Shown here: piece after piece, positions 7,825-17,526 of the stretch
Layout of the letters: each line of letters opens with the position of its first letter
How positions within the stretch are numbered: position 1 is the stretch's first letter
Source of the DNA: Nitrospirales bacterium
Lineage (GTDB): Bacteria > Nitrospirota > Nitrospiria > Nitrospirales > UBA8639
Length of the DNA: 64,000 nt
Direction of reading: 5' to 3'
Assembly: GCA_020027205.1 (NCBI GenBank)
Contig: JAHRAQ010000025.1
Location: 124,001-188,000, forward strand
The notes under the pieces: model-generated
The model's database searches: none
Told to the model about the DNA's origin: nothing
Seen by the model: the letters and a program-made list of their open reading frames with translations, nothing else
Made by a program: the position numbers and the translations under genes

Positions 7825-8916
7825 CTAGTACCGGACTTTCAGAAACAGGTTGAGGCCCACCAGAAGAAACATCGCGCAGGTCATCCACGCCGCCACGACG
7901 GGAGGCAACGCCCCGCTCCGCCCCAATCCGACGCTCAAGACATGGGCCGCCCAAAAGACAAACCCGATGGCCAGCGCCTTCCCGATATTTTTGGCAAGGC
8001 CGGGCGCGCGGGCGTCAAGGTCACGGAGTCCGATGGCCAGACCGAGGAGGGTCATGACCAACGGGACGAAGGCCAGCGCCATGCGCCCCCAGTAGTCCGT
8101 CCTCGGCTTTGCGGTCCCGTGCCCTTCGTTTTGCAGATGTCTGATGTGCGCGCCGAGTTGGGCCAATGTCATCTGTTCGGGCGCGAGCGAGAGCCACGTC
8201 TTCAGGTCGTCGGGCGTCAAAGACAGGCGCAAGGGCATCGTGGGAACCCGCGTGATTTGCGTCCTGGCCCGCGGCCCCATCGTTCGTTGCGTGACGTGAT
8301 GCAGCACCCATTGTCCCCCGGTAAACGCCGCGCCGGCCGCCGAGGTGAAGGTGTCCAGATGAAAACGGTCGTTCATCCGGTAGAGCGTCACGCCGCGCAG
8401 AGTCGCTCCGTCGGGATCCACGCGCTGAACGTGCATCATCGAATCCGCCTGATGGCGCAGCCACAGATTTTCCGTTCTGAAAGACAGCGCCGGCGGTTTG
8501 CGGCGGATGTCGACCATTTTAATGTATTCCGCCCTGGCGTTGGCCAGAGGCGTGATGACCGCCGTGCATCCGAACAGGAGGACGGCGGTGAGAGCGCCGA
8601 CCGCCGCGAACGGCATCGTAACGTGAAAGAGACCGGCCCCACAACTTCGCATCGCGGTGAGTTCGTGGTGTTTGTTCAACAGCCCGACGGCCAGAAGGGA
8701 GGCCATGAGCACGGCAAACGGCGTGACCGTCACGGCGATTTCCGGTATTTTAAAGAAAAAATAGGCGAAGACGGATGACAATGCCGCGTCGTGCCGGAGG
8801 AATTTTCGAAGTTTCTCGAAAAAATCAACCACCAGATACACGGTGGTCAATCCGGCCAGGCACAGCGCCAGCACGGCGAGATAGCGTCGTACGATATACC
8901 GGAACAGGATGCCCAT
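7825..8916 (-). CDS. lptG: LPS export permease LptG
   Basis: 363-residue inner-membrane subunit of the LptB2FG transporter, which extracts lipopolysaccharide from the inner membrane. The start MGILFRYIVRRYLAVL at 8916 is chosen because it gives the canonical LptF/G N-terminus one base after the lptF stop; the frame is open upstream. Three N-terminal helices, a periplasmic beta-jellyroll-type domain (about 125-275) and three C-terminal helices (about 285-360) are visible. LptG and LptF are told apart here by gene order and the short amphipathic beginning, so the symbols could in principle be swapped. Confidence 0.9.
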   Translation of the reverse strand: MGILFRYIVRRYLAVLALCLAGLTTVYLVVDFFEKLRKFLRHDAALSSVFAYFFFKIPEIAVTVTPFAVLMASLLAVGLLNKHHELTAMRSCGAGLFHVTMPFAAVGALTAVLLFGCTAVITPLANARAEYIKMVDIRRKPPALSFRTENLWLRHQADSMMHVQRVDPDGATLRGVTLYRMNDRFHLDTFTSAAGAAFTGGQWVLHHVTQRTMGPRARTQITRVPTMPLRLSLTPDDLKTWLSLAPEQMTLAQLGAHIRHLQNEGHGTAKPRTDYWGRMALAFVPLVMTLLGLAIGLRDLDARAPGLAKNIGKALAIGFVFWAAHVLSVGLGRSGALPPVVAAWMTCAMFLLVGLNLFLKVRY

Positions 8917-8917
8917 G

Positions 8918-10003
8918 TCAGCGCCGGTTGACTCGATGAAACAGCAGCCCCGTGACGAGTACGAGGCAGGCGTTGGGGAACCAGGCGCCGGCGAACGGAT
9001 GCAGGACGCGGGTCGTGACCCCGAACTCCCCCAGGACGTTGAGCAAATAATACCCCACCATGATGATGACGCCCAGCGCAAAGCCGCCGAGATGTCCTGA
9101 TCGCGTTGCGACAATGCCGACCGGCACCCCCAGGACGCCGAGAATGAGCGTGGCGACGGGAAAGGCGAGGTCCTTGTAGTATTCCATGAGACGGCGAAGC
9201 ATGCCGCTGTCTTGCCAGTCGGACCGCTCCAGGGCGGCTATGATGTGACGGTAGTCCGGGCGCACCGGTCTGGCGACGCCAAACGCCGAGGACAGATCCA
9301 GTTTAAGATCATAGGTCGTGAACGAGGCATGATGATAGCGCGTGAGGTCGCGGGGCGCCTGGTGAATCACGCCGTCGTGCAGCCGGATGCCGACGTGTTT
9401 GTCGTTGGGGTCGTTGAGCATGTGGAACGCGGCGGCGGTGATGATCAACGGGCGCTCCGGGTCGCGGCGGTCCGAGATAAACACCCCTCTGGCCGGTTTC
9501 CCCGCGCCGGGTTCCGGCACGAACATCATCATGCCGTCCACGGGTTCCTGAAACGTCCCGTGTTCCAGCGCCAGTTGCACTTGATCCTGAATCAGGCTGA
9601 TGGCCAGTTTTTTCAGGGAGATGGACGACCAGGGTTGTCCCCAGTGCGACAGGCCCCACGTTCCGAGAAAAACGAACGACGAAAACACCAGCACGGGCGC
9701 CGTGATTCTGAACACACTGATTCCGGCCGTCCGCATGGCTACGATTTCGCTGTCGGACGACAGGCGGCTGAACGCGGCGATGGAGGCAATCAGACAGGCC
9801 ATCGGAAGCGTGAGCACCAGAAACGAGGGCGCGAGATGCCCGATGACGCGCAGGACGGCCGGCAGCCCCATGCCTTTGCCGACCAGCAGTTCCACCAACC
9901 GCAGCATCTCTTTCGTCAGCACCAGCACGCACAGGACGGAGAGGCTGATCCAGAACGGCGTCAGGAGTTCTTTCAGGATGTACCGGTCAAGAATGGTGGT
10001 CAT
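8918..10003 (-). CDS. lptF: LPS export permease LptF
   Basis: 361-residue YjgP/YjgQ-family permease beginning MTTILDRYILKELLTPFW, typical of LptF. The order is an N-terminal membrane bundle (about 12-120, with the conserved LPMACLIASIAAFSRLSSDSE), a periplasmic domain (about 130-260), and a C-terminal bundle (about 268-355). It partners LptG and LptB in moving LPS onto the LptC/A bridge. The stop is one base from the lptG start, so the two are translationally coupled; lptB is not in the window. It is divergent from kdsC across a 194-base gap containing an AT-rich TATAATATA stretch that could hold start sites for either side. Confidence 0.92.
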   Translation of the reverse strand: MTTILDRYILKELLTPFWISLSVLCVLVLTKEMLRLVELLVGKGMGLPAVLRVIGHLAPSFLVLTLPMACLIASIAAFSRLSSDSEIVAMRTAGISVFRITAPVLVFSSFVFLGTWGLSHWGQPWSSISLKKLAISLIQDQVQLALEHGTFQEPVDGMMMFVPEPGAGKPARGVFISDRRDPERPLIITAAAFHMLNDPNDKHVGIRLHDGVIHQAPRDLTRYHHASFTTYDLKLDLSSAFGVARPVRPDYRHIIAALERSDWQDSGMLRRLMEYYKDLAFPVATLILGVLGVPVGIVATRSGHLGGFALGVIIMVGYYLLNVLGEFGVTTRVLHPFAGAWFPNACLVLVTGLLFHRVNRR

Positions 10004-10197
10004 GACGAAACGCCGGGGAACGCGAACATCTTATAATATACTGGCCGACGGACCCGAAAATCATATAACATGGCCGGGAGACTGTAAATGGCCGCCGGAA
10101 TGTTTCGGCCCGCCGCCGCGCGGCGTGCTTTGCCTGCGCGGCGGCGGGTGTGCTAATTGCGCCTGGGCGCGTATGGCCGCGGCGGGGAGGGGTGTCG

Positions 10198-10734
10198 ATG
10201 AATATCCGAACACAACGAGCGCGTACCGGAATCCTGAAACGCCTTCGCCTGTTTGCCACCGACGTGGACGGGGTGATGACGGACGGAGGTCTGTATTATT
10301 CGAACTCCGGCGAACAGGCCAAAAAGTTTAATGCGTGGGACGGCCTTGGGGTGGCGCTGTTGCGACAGGCCGGTCTTGTGACCGCCGTGGTGACGCTGGA
10401 CGACACTCATCTGGTGCCCATGCGCGCCGCCAAACTCGGCATTATGGAAGTGCACCAGGGCGTGGCGGACAAACTGGCGGTCTTGAACGCGTTGTCGGCG
10501 AAATACGGCATCGGGCTTGAGGAAATCGCCTATATGGGCGATGATCTGAACGACATACCCGCGCTCCGCGCGGTCGGATTTTCGGCGTCGCCGGCGAACG
10601 GACGCGCTCCGGTTCGGGACGCGGTGCATTACGTCTGCGCCGCCCGTGGCGGCGAGGGGGCGGTGCGTGAAGTGGCCGACCTGATTCTGGCGGCCCGAGG
10701 CGTCCGCCCCGACACGGGTCGGCCGGGTCCGTGA
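10198..10734 (+). CDS. KdsC-like HAD phosphatase (KDO-8-phosphate phosphatase family)
   Basis: 178 residues, started at the ATG at 10198 because GGGGAGGGG lies just upstream. HAD motif I is LFATDVDGVMTDG (about 18-30), and motif III/IV residues are in DKLAVLNAL and MGDDLNDIPAL. WDGLGVALLRQAGL and the C-terminal GGEGAVREVADLIL are typical of KdsC, which releases phosphate from KDO-8-phosphate for LPS core synthesis. After the beta-strand VVT, the usual GRxS segment is replaced by LDDTHLVPMR, a departure from standard KdsC. Related C0-type HAD enzymes such as acylneuraminate phosphatase are an alternative. Confidence 0.85.
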   Translation: MNIRTQRARTGILKRLRLFATDVDGVMTDGGLYYSNSGEQAKKFNAWDGLGVALLRQAGLVTAVVTLDDTHLVPMRAAKLGIMEVHQGVADKLAVLNALSAKYGIGLEEIAYMGDDLNDIPALRAVGFSASPANGRAPVRDAVHYVCAARGGEGAVREVADLILAARGVRPDTGRPGP

Positions 10735-10872
10735 GGCGGCCGGCGACCTTGTCGTCAATCACCGGACGCGGCGCGGCCCAACCCGACGCGCCGTCAGAAA
10801 ATCTCTGCCCCATCTCGACGCCGACGCCGACGTTCGCGGGAGCGGGGTCTTCATGGTTCACGTGAGACGCCT

Positions 10873-12345
10873 GTGAAGGTATCCCATCTCTACGCGGTCA
10901 TTCTTGCCGGCGGGAGCGGAACTCGTTTCTGGCCCGTCAGCCGGGCGCGGTTTCCCAAACAGTTGCTGCATCTCATGGGGAAGGAGACGCTGCTTCAGCA
11001 GACGATCCGGCGGGCGTTGCGCGTCGTGCCCGCCGCGCGCATGTGTGTGGTGACCAACGCCGCGCACGCCGATGCGGTCAGGCTGCAACTGTCGGACCGG
11101 CACAAGGCGCCGGCCGGCGATATGGTGATTGAACCGGACGGCCGCAACACCGCCCCGGCCATTGGGCTGGCCGCCTTGCGGTTGTTGCACCGGGATGCCG
11201 ACGCCGTGATGCTGGTCCTGCCGTCGGATCATGTCATCAAAGGGGAGCAGAAATTCGGGCGCGCCGTGTCGCTGGGATGCCGGCTGGCGCAGCAGGGCGC
11301 CCTGGTGACGTTTGGAATTTCCCCCACCGCTCCCGACACCGGGTACGGCTACATTCAACCGAACCGGCGCGCGCGCATGGCCCGCCTGGGCGAGTTTTCG
11401 GGATACGCGGTGGCGCGGTTTGTGGAAAAACCCGGCCTGAAACAGGCCGGGCGGTTCCTGAAGGCGGGATACGTCTGGAACAGCGGCATGTTCGTGTGGC
11501 GCGCCGCCGACATCCTGGAAGAACTTGAACGCCATCAGCCCGCGCTCGTGAAAAGACTGCGGGCCATTGACAAACTGCCGGCGGCGGGCCGGCGGAGCGA
11601 GCGACTTGTCGAACAGTATCGACGGCTGGCCTCGGTGTCCATCGACCATGCGGTGATGGAACGGTCGGCGCGCGCCGTGGTGATTCCGGTCGATTTTTTC
11701 TGGTCGGACGTCGGGACGTGGAGCAGTCTGGACAGCGTTGCCCCACGGGACAAACGGGGAAACGTGGTGACCGGCAACGTCGTTGACGTGGACAGCGAAC
11801 AGTCGGTGTTGTTCGCCGGCACACGGCTGGTCGGGACCATCGGGCTTTCGAATATGGTGGTAGTCGATACGCCCGACGCCACCCTGGTGTGCCCAAAATC
11901 CCGCTCGCAGGATATTAAAGCATTGGTGGAGATTTTACGAAAACGCGCGGCGCCGGAATGTCTGGAGCATGTGACGGTGCATCGTCCCTGGGGCTCCTAT
12001 ACCGTCCTCGAAGAGGGGGCGGGATACAAGGTCAAACGCCTTCGCGTGCGGCCCGGCCGGCGGCTGTCACTTCAAATGCATCATCGGCGCAGCGAACATT
12101 GGATGGTGATTGCGGGGACGGCGCGGGTCACGTGCGGAAAGAAGGTCCATGAGATTGGCCCTGGCGGGCACGCGCATATTCCACGACGCGCCAGGCATCG
12201 ACTGGAAAATCCGGGCCGGCACGTCCTCGAAATCATCGAAGTCCAGCACGGCGCCTACGTGGGCGAAGACGACATCGTGCGGTACCACGATGATTACGGC
12301 CGCGACGGCGGCCCCGCGCGTTCGTTCGGGAAACGCCGGCCATGA
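10873..12345 (+). CDS. manC: Mannose-1-phosphate guanylyltransferase / mannose-6-phosphate isomerase
   Basis: 490-residue bifunctional enzyme of GDP-mannose synthesis. The nucleotidyltransferase part (1-350) begins with LAGGSGTRFWPVSR..FPKQLL (about 11-33) and contains FVEKP and WNSGMFVW. The C-terminal type II phosphomannose isomerase cupin (about 375-485) shows RPWGSYTVLEEG and LQMHHRRSEHWMVIAGTA with metal-binding His403/His404. The best start is the GTG at 10873; no in-frame ATG lies nearby and the ribosome-binding site is weak. It overlaps the phosphomannomutase by 4 bases, so the GDP-mannose steps are encoded together. Confidence 0.95.
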   Translation: MKVSHLYAVILAGGSGTRFWPVSRARFPKQLLHLMGKETLLQQTIRRALRVVPAARMCVVTNAAHADAVRLQLSDRHKAPAGDMVIEPDGRNTAPAIGLAALRLLHRDADAVMLVLPSDHVIKGEQKFGRAVSLGCRLAQQGALVTFGISPTAPDTGYGYIQPNRRARMARLGEFSGYAVARFVEKPGLKQAGRFLKAGYVWNSGMFVWRAADILEELERHQPALVKRLRAIDKLPAAGRRSERLVEQYRRLASVSIDHAVMERSARAVVIPVDFFWSDVGTWSSLDSVAPRDKRGNVVTGNVVDVDSEQSVLFAGTRLVGTIGLSNMVVVDTPDATLVCPKSRSQDIKALVEILRKRAAPECLEHVTVHRPWGSYTVLEEGAGYKVKRLRVRPGRRLSLQMHHRRSEHWMVIAGTARVTCGKKVHEIGPGGHAHIPRRARHRLENPGRHVLEIIEVQHGAYVGEDDIVRYHDDYGRDGGPARSFGKRRP

Positions 12346-13745
12346 GTATTTTTCGTGAATACGACGTTCGCGGGGTCGTGGGGGAGGATTTGACGGATGC
12401 GGTGGCCGAATCCATCGGCCGGGCGTTCGGCACGATGGCGCATCGGCGCGGCTGTCGGACGGTGGCGGTGGGGCGGGATGGACGACTGACGTCGCCGTCG
12501 CTGCGGAATCATCTGGTCGCCGGGATCACGGCCTCGGGCGTCGGCGTCGTGGACATTGGGGTCTGCCCGACGCCAGTCTTGTATTTTTCGTTGTTTGCCC
12601 TGCCCGTCGATGGGGGAGTGATGGTGACCGGGAGCCATAATGCGGCCGAGTACAATGGTTTCAAAATGTGCGTGGGGAAAGCGGCGTGCTACGGCGGGGA
12701 CATTCAGGAACTCAAGCGCATGATCGATGACCGGGACTACGCGCACGGGGCGGGCGCCGTCTCCGAGGCGGAGGTGATTCCGAGTTACCTGCGCCATCTC
12801 AAGGAACGGTTTTCCGGGATGCCGTCCCGTGCGGGAACTTTGCGCGTGGTGATTGATTGCGGAAACGGGGCGGCGAGTCTGGTGGCGAAAGACGCCCTGG
12901 AGCAACTGGGCTGCCGCGTCACGGCGTTGTACAACGACCTTGACGGCCGGTTTCCCAACCATCATCCCGACCCGACGGTGGAGGACAATCTTCAGGATCT
13001 TATCCGCGCGGTGCGCGCCGACCGGGCCGACGTCGGCATTGCGTATGACGGTGACGCCGACCGCATCGGCACGGTGGACGACGCCGGACAGATTCTCTGG
13101 GGCGACCGTTTGATGCTGATTTTTGCGCGCGACATTCTGCGGCAACGGCCCGGCAGCACGTTCATTTCCGAGGTCAAGGCCACGCAACTGCTGTACGAAG
13201 ATATTCGGGCGCGCGGGGGCAACATCATCATGTGGAAGACGGGCCATTCCGTGCTGAAGGAAAAGATGAAGGAAGAACATGCGGCGCTGGCGGGTGAACT
13301 GTCGGGGCACCTGTTTTTTGCCGACCGGTATTTCGGCTATGACGACGCCGTGTATGCGTCGTGCCGGCTGATTGAACTGTTGTCGAACACCGAGACTCCG
13401 CTTTCGTCCTGGCTGGCCGATTTGCCGGCGACGCAGGTCACGCCGGAAATTCGCGTTGACTGCGCCGACGACCTGAAATTCCGGGTCGTGGAGGCCATGC
13501 AACAGCGAATGCGCGCGCTGGCCGGACGGGCGAACGCCGTGGCGCCGGGGCTGGCGATTCGAGAAGTCGTCACGATTGACGGCGTTCGCGTGCAGTGCGA
13601 CGGAGGATGGGGGCTTGTTCGCGCGTCCAATACGCAGCCCGCGTTGGTCCTTCGATTTGAGGCAACGTCGTCCGAACGGCTGCGGGCGATTCGCGCCTTC
13701 GTGGAACGGGAACTGGACTCTTGCCGCCGGGCGACGGCGTCATAA
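12342..13745 (+). CDS. algC: Phosphomannomutase / phosphoglucomutase
   Basis: 467-residue alpha-D-phosphohexomutase that interconverts hexose 6- and 1-phosphates, feeding mannose-1-phosphate to the ManC encoded immediately upstream. All four domains are recognisable: the N-terminal FREYDVRGVVGEDL, the catalytic phosphoserine loop TGSHN with Ser98, the metal loop DGDADR (Asp236-Arg241), the sugar-specificity loop GELSGHLFF (about 327-335), and a C-terminal phosphate-binding domain (RASNTQPALVLRFEA). The GELSGH form is typical of enzymes acting on both mannose and glucose phosphates. Confidence 0.94.
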   Translation: MSIFREYDVRGVVGEDLTDAVAESIGRAFGTMAHRRGCRTVAVGRDGRLTSPSLRNHLVAGITASGVGVVDIGVCPTPVLYFSLFALPVDGGVMVTGSHNAAEYNGFKMCVGKAACYGGDIQELKRMIDDRDYAHGAGAVSEAEVIPSYLRHLKERFSGMPSRAGTLRVVIDCGNGAASLVAKDALEQLGCRVTALYNDLDGRFPNHHPDPTVEDNLQDLIRAVRADRADVGIAYDGDADRIGTVDDAGQILWGDRLMLIFARDILRQRPGSTFISEVKATQLLYEDIRARGGNIIMWKTGHSVLKEKMKEEHAALAGELSGHLFFADRYFGYDDAVYASCRLIELLSNTETPLSSWLADLPATQVTPEIRVDCADDLKFRVVEAMQQRMRALAGRANAVAPGLAIREVVTIDGVRVQCDGGWGLVRASNTQPALVLRFEATSSERLRAIRAFVERELDSCRRATAS

Positions 13746-13773
13746 CGCCACCGGCGCCGTGCACAATCCGCGC

Positions 13774-14571
13774 ATGAATTCCGTTCGAGAAACACCGCCG
13801 GGTTCCGGCGTGACGGCCTGCGGCCTGCTCGCGGCGCTCCTCGTCGGATGGGCATGTGTCCCGTCGACATTCGCCGCTCCGGTTGAGGAACGGTACCGCT
13901 ATGCCGTTTCTCTGTGGGGCATTCCGGCCGGGACGGCGACGATGGGCGCGGAGGAGGCGACCTCGGACGACGGACGGGCGTTGCGGCGGTTGGTGACCAC
14001 GATTCGATCCAATGAGTTTATTTCCTTGTTCTTCCCCGTCAAAAACGACGTGAACTCTCTTGTTGACGCCGAGACCATGCTCCCGCGACATCTGGTGTTT
14101 CATCGCCGGGAGGGCCGCCGCCACGAAGACTTCGACGTGCGGTTTGACCACGCCGTCAATCAGGTGACGGTGCTGAAAGACGACCGCCTGTCGGTCCATT
14201 CCATCGCCCCCGGCACGCACGATCTTTTATCGTGCATCTACTTTTTACGGACGATGCCCATTCCGGAGCCGGACGCTTCCGTGTATCTGAACATTTACCA
14301 TGACAAGAAAAATTACCGGGTGGAAGTCAGGACGGAGGCCATTGAAACGATTGCCGGCCCCTGGGGAACCGTCGAAGCGATTCGCCTGCTGGCGGTCATG
14401 CCGTTTCGCGGGATTTTTTTAAATGAAGGCAACATCAGATTCTGGCTGACGAACACTGAGGAACGAATTCCCGTGATGATGGAAGCCCGCGTGATTGTCG
14501 GGTCGGTCAGGGCGCGGCTTGAAGCATGGAAGCCGGAATCCTTATCGACTTTTTCGGCAAAGGGCTTATAA
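13774..14571 (+). CDS. DUF3108 periplasmic protein
   Basis: 265 residues from the ATG at 13774, chosen because it opens a signal peptide (CGLLAALLVGWACVPSTFAAP). The mature part matches DUF3108, a lipocalin-like beta-barrel: YRYAVSLWGIPAGTATM near the N-terminus, then LSCIYFLRTMPI and NIYHDKKNYRVEV in the middle. The biochemical role of the family is not established; some members are linked to envelope traits. It sits between the sugar-mutase genes and fructose-bisphosphatase on the same strand. Confidence 0.85.
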   Translation: MNSVRETPPGSGVTACGLLAALLVGWACVPSTFAAPVEERYRYAVSLWGIPAGTATMGAEEATSDDGRALRRLVTTIRSNEFISLFFPVKNDVNSLVDAETMLPRHLVFHRREGRRHEDFDVRFDHAVNQVTVLKDDRLSVHSIAPGTHDLLSCIYFLRTMPIPEPDASVYLNIYHDKKNYRVEVRTEAIETIAGPWGTVEAIRLLAVMPFRGIFLNEGNIRFWLTNTEERIPVMMEARVIVGSVRARLEAWKPESLSTFSAKGL

Positions 14572-14611
14572 TACGCGCTCCATGCCGACGCGCGGAACGC
14601 CGTGAATTCCC

Positions 14612-15580
14612 ATGATATCTCTCACTCGCCATCTGCTTGAACGGCCGCGGTTCCAGGCCGGACAGGCGGGAGAATTGTCCGTGCTGATGACCCACATTGC
14701 CCGGTGCGGGAAACTGATTGCCCGGGACCTGAACCGGGCGGGGCTGTTGGGCACGCTGGGGGCCGCCGGCACGACAAATGTTCACGGCGAACAGGTACAA
14801 AAACTGGATGAACGCGCGAATCAGACGTTTGTGGACGTGCTGGAAGAAAGCGACACGGTGCGGGTTGTCATCTCCGAGGAGATGGAAACGCCATGGGCCG
14901 TCACACGCGCGCAGGCGTCGGGAACCTATGCCGTGTTCCTGGACCCGCTGGACGGTTCATCCAACGTTGACGTCAACGCGCCGCTGGGTTCGATTTTTTC
15001 CGTTCACCGCATGGACGCCTCCGGCAATTTCATGAAGAGGGGGCGGGAACAGGTGATTGGCGGATACCTGTTATACGGACCCGGCACCATCCTGGTCTAT
15101 GCCTGCGGGGACGGCGTGCATCAATTTACGCTTGACCCCGCCGTCGGGGAGTTTTTCCTGTCCGGGTCGGGGATGCGCATTCCGCCGCGCGGGAAGGTGT
15201 GCAGTGTCAATACGGGCAATCGATCCAAATGGGATGAGCGGATGAAAAACGCCGTGGAGTCTTTTCAGACGGACGATCCCGGGACCGGCCCTCCGTACGC
15301 CGCCAGATATTCCGGGTGCCTGGCGGCCGACGTGCATCGAATCCTTTGGAAGGGCGGCCTCTATCTGTATCCGGGGGAAGTGAAGAAGCCTGCGGGGAAA
15401 CTGCGTTTGATGTACGAGGCGGCGCCTTTGAGTTTCGTCGTCGAACAGGCCGGCGGGCTTGGCAGCGCCGGGGATGAACGGATTTTATCCATTCAGCCCG
15501 CCGCGCCCCATCAATGCGTCCCGTTGATTATCGGCAGTTGCGAAGACGTGGAACGGGTCGAGCGTTGCCTGAAGCCATGA
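14612..15580 (+). CDS. fbp: Class I fructose-1,6-bisphosphatase
   Basis: 322-residue enzyme that hydrolyses fructose-1,6-bisphosphate to fructose-6-phosphate in gluconeogenesis or a Calvin-type cycle. Metal-site motifs are ISEEMETP and DPLDGSSNVDVNAPLGSIF. The substrate-binding YSGCLAADVHRIL..GGLYLYPG and the C-terminal LMYEAAPLSFVVEQAGG are conserved. The length is that of bacterial class I enzymes. A class I aldolase lies 3 kb downstream on the same strand, which suggests the region serves sugar-phosphate synthesis; no RuBisCO or phosphoribulokinase is present here. Confidence 0.96.
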   Translation: MISLTRHLLERPRFQAGQAGELSVLMTHIARCGKLIARDLNRAGLLGTLGAAGTTNVHGEQVQKLDERANQTFVDVLEESDTVRVVISEEMETPWAVTRAQASGTYAVFLDPLDGSSNVDVNAPLGSIFSVHRMDASGNFMKRGREQVIGGYLLYGPGTILVYACGDGVHQFTLDPAVGEFFLSGSGMRIPPRGKVCSVNTGNRSKWDERMKNAVESFQTDDPGTGPPYAARYSGCLAADVHRILWKGGLYLYPGEVKKPAGKLRLMYEAAPLSFVVEQAGGLGSAGDERILSIQPAAPHQCVPLIIGSCEDVERVERCLKP

Positions 15581-15680
15581 TGGCGGCGTCCCGCTCATTG
15601 AAGGATGCGGCGCGCGCCGGCCGGATTTCGGATTGTGGGGCCGCCGCGACCCTGAAGCCGTCGGCCGCGAGGCGGCGCCC

Positions 15681-16724
15681 ATGACGTTGAGAAACATTTT
15701 TCTCATCATCAGCATATTGTCGGGACTCGCGACGGGCTATCTTGCGGGAGAATCTGCGGGCGCGGCATGGCAGGTTTATGCGGCGGCCGGCGCCGGGTTG
15801 GGGGCCGTGCTCGGCGGCGCGATCGTGTTCGTGGAAACGTCCCTGCGGCATCTCCCGGCCCCGGTGACCATCGGCGGAGGGGTCGGCCTGGGACTCGGCG
15901 TGGTGCTGGCGGGCATGATCATGATCCTGGCCGATCATCTGATCCCGCCGGCGTCCATGCTCACCCACGTTGTCATCCTGGCGTCGTTCCTGATTTTTCC
16001 GTATCTCGGGCTGATTGTGGGCGCCCGGCACGGCGAAGAAAACTACAGGAGCGACAGAACTCCGGCCGGGGCGCGTGCCGCCGGAGAAGAGCCGCCGATC
16101 CTGAAATTGCTGGATACCAGCGTGATCATCGACGGACGCATTGCCGACCTGTGCGCCACCGGATTTATCGAGGGCCGGTTCATTATTCCGCAATTTATTC
16201 TGCAGGAGTTGCAGTATATCGCCGATTCGGCCGATTCGTTGATCCGAACACGGGGGCGGCGGGGGCTCGACATTCTCAATCATATCCAGAAGAATCACGA
16301 TGTCGAAGTGCAAATCGTCGCGGATGATTTTCCGCACGTCAAAGAAGTGGATTCCAAACTGGTGGAACTGGCCAAGAAACTGAACGCCAAAATTCTCACC
16401 AACGATTTGAACCTGAACAAGGTGGCGGCGCTGCAGGGCGTGAAGGTGTTGAACATCAATGAACTGTCCAACGCGCTGAAGCCGGTCGTCCTGCCCGGCG
16501 AAACGATCAGGGTCTTTGTGTTGAAGGAAGGCAAAGAGGCCGGTCAGGGCGTGGCGTATCTGGACGACGGGACGATGGTGGTGGTGGATCATGCGAAAAG
16601 ATATATCGGCAAAAACGTTGACGGGATCGTCACCAGCGTCTTGCAGACCAGCGCCGGCCGGATGATTTTTACCCGTCTCAAAGAGCCGACCGATCAGGAC
16701 ACCTTGAGTGTCGCGCGTGGATGA
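15681..16724 (+). CDS. PIN-TRAM domain membrane protein (YacL family)
   Basis: 347 residues from the ATG at 15681. Four hydrophobic helices (about 5-115) are followed by a PIN nuclease domain (about 139-255) with acidic residues in LLDTSVIIDGR (Asp145) and LTNDLNLNK. A C-terminal TRAM domain (about 270-335) binds nucleic acid in other proteins. This is the architecture of YacL-family proteins, which are widespread, frequently lie beside ispD/ispF, and have no firmly established substrate. The 3' end overlaps ispD by 17 bases, so the two are likely co-transcribed. Confidence 0.92.
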   Translation: MTLRNIFLIISILSGLATGYLAGESAGAAWQVYAAAGAGLGAVLGGAIVFVETSLRHLPAPVTIGGGVGLGLGVVLAGMIMILADHLIPPASMLTHVVILASFLIFPYLGLIVGARHGEENYRSDRTPAGARAAGEEPPILKLLDTSVIIDGRIADLCATGFIEGRFIIPQFILQELQYIADSADSLIRTRGRRGLDILNHIQKNHDVEVQIVADDFPHVKEVDSKLVELAKKLNAKILTNDLNLNKVAALQGVKVLNINELSNALKPVVLPGETIRVFVLKEGKEAGQGVAYLDDGTMVVVDHAKRYIGKNVDGIVTSVLQTSAGRMIFTRLKEPTDQDTLSVARG

Positions 16725-17427
16725 GGCGGTCGTTGCGGTGGTCCCGGCCGGAGGGCGCGGGACCCGGATGGGGCGCGGCGTTCCCAAACAGTTTCTTCGC
16801 TTCGGCGACGCGCCGCTTCTCGTGCATGCCCTGCGGGTCCTTGAGGCCAGTCCGGTCGTTGACGCGATCGTGATGGTCGTTCCCAACGACGACGTGTCGT
16901 ATTGTCGGGACGAACTCGTGCCGCAGTTTGCCTTGTCAAAAGTCAGGCATGTGGTCGGCGGCGGAGATTGCCGGCGGGATTCCGTGTGGAACGGCCTGCA
17001 GGCGGTCGGCGCCCGCGCCGACATCGTGCTGGTCCACGACGCCGTGCGGCCCTTTGTGACGGACGCGATGGTGCGGGACGTGGTGGAACGCGCGCGCGTC
17101 CACGGCGCGGCCACGGTCGCCGTGCCTGTCCGCGACACGGTCAAGCGGGTCGGTCCCGACGGCATGATCGAGACCACGATTGACCGGCGCCCCCTCTGGT
17201 TGGCGCAAACGCCGCAGGCCTTCAAGGTTGACGTGTTGCGGGAGGCGCACCGGTTAAGCCGGCATCTTGACGCAGAGGCGACGGACGATGCGTTTCTGGT
17301 GGAGCAACTGGGGCACGCGGTCTCCATCGTTAACGGCAGCGCGGACAACGTGAAAATCACCCGCCCGGAAGACCTGGCGGCGGGCGAAGCGGTGTGGTTC
17401 GCCAAAGCGCGGCGCCCTTCCTCCTGA
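16708..17427 (+). CDS. ispD: 2-C-methyl-D-erythritol 4-phosphate cytidylyltransferase
   Basis: 239-residue IspD, third step of the MEP isoprenoid pathway (CTP plus methylerythritol phosphate). The nucleotide-binding loop PAGGRGTRMG..VPKQFL lies at the N-terminus. GGGDCRRDSVWNGL, VHDAVRPFV and TPQAFKVDVLREAH are hallmarks of the family. The likely start is the GTG at 16708 inside the end of the PIN-TRAM gene; a second in-frame GTG three codons later is possible. ispF follows after 99 bases, the usual pairing. Confidence 0.96.
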   Translation: MSRVDEAVVAVVPAGGRGTRMGRGVPKQFLRFGDAPLLVHALRVLEASPVVDAIVMVVPNDDVSYCRDELVPQFALSKVRHVVGGGDCRRDSVWNGLQAVGARADIVLVHDAVRPFVTDAMVRDVVERARVHGAATVAVPVRDTVKRVGPDGMIETTIDRRPLWLAQTPQAFKVDVLREAHRLSRHLDAEATDDAFLVEQLGHAVSIVNGSADNVKITRPEDLAAGEAVWFAKARRPSS

Positions 17428-17526
17428 ATCATTTTTTTCTTTTCACCGATTGCGTCTTTCCTGTATCTTGCCGACGTTGCGCGGCGTGGTTGCGGAAGGC
17501 AGCCGGCGGCGCGGCCGGGGTGGTCT

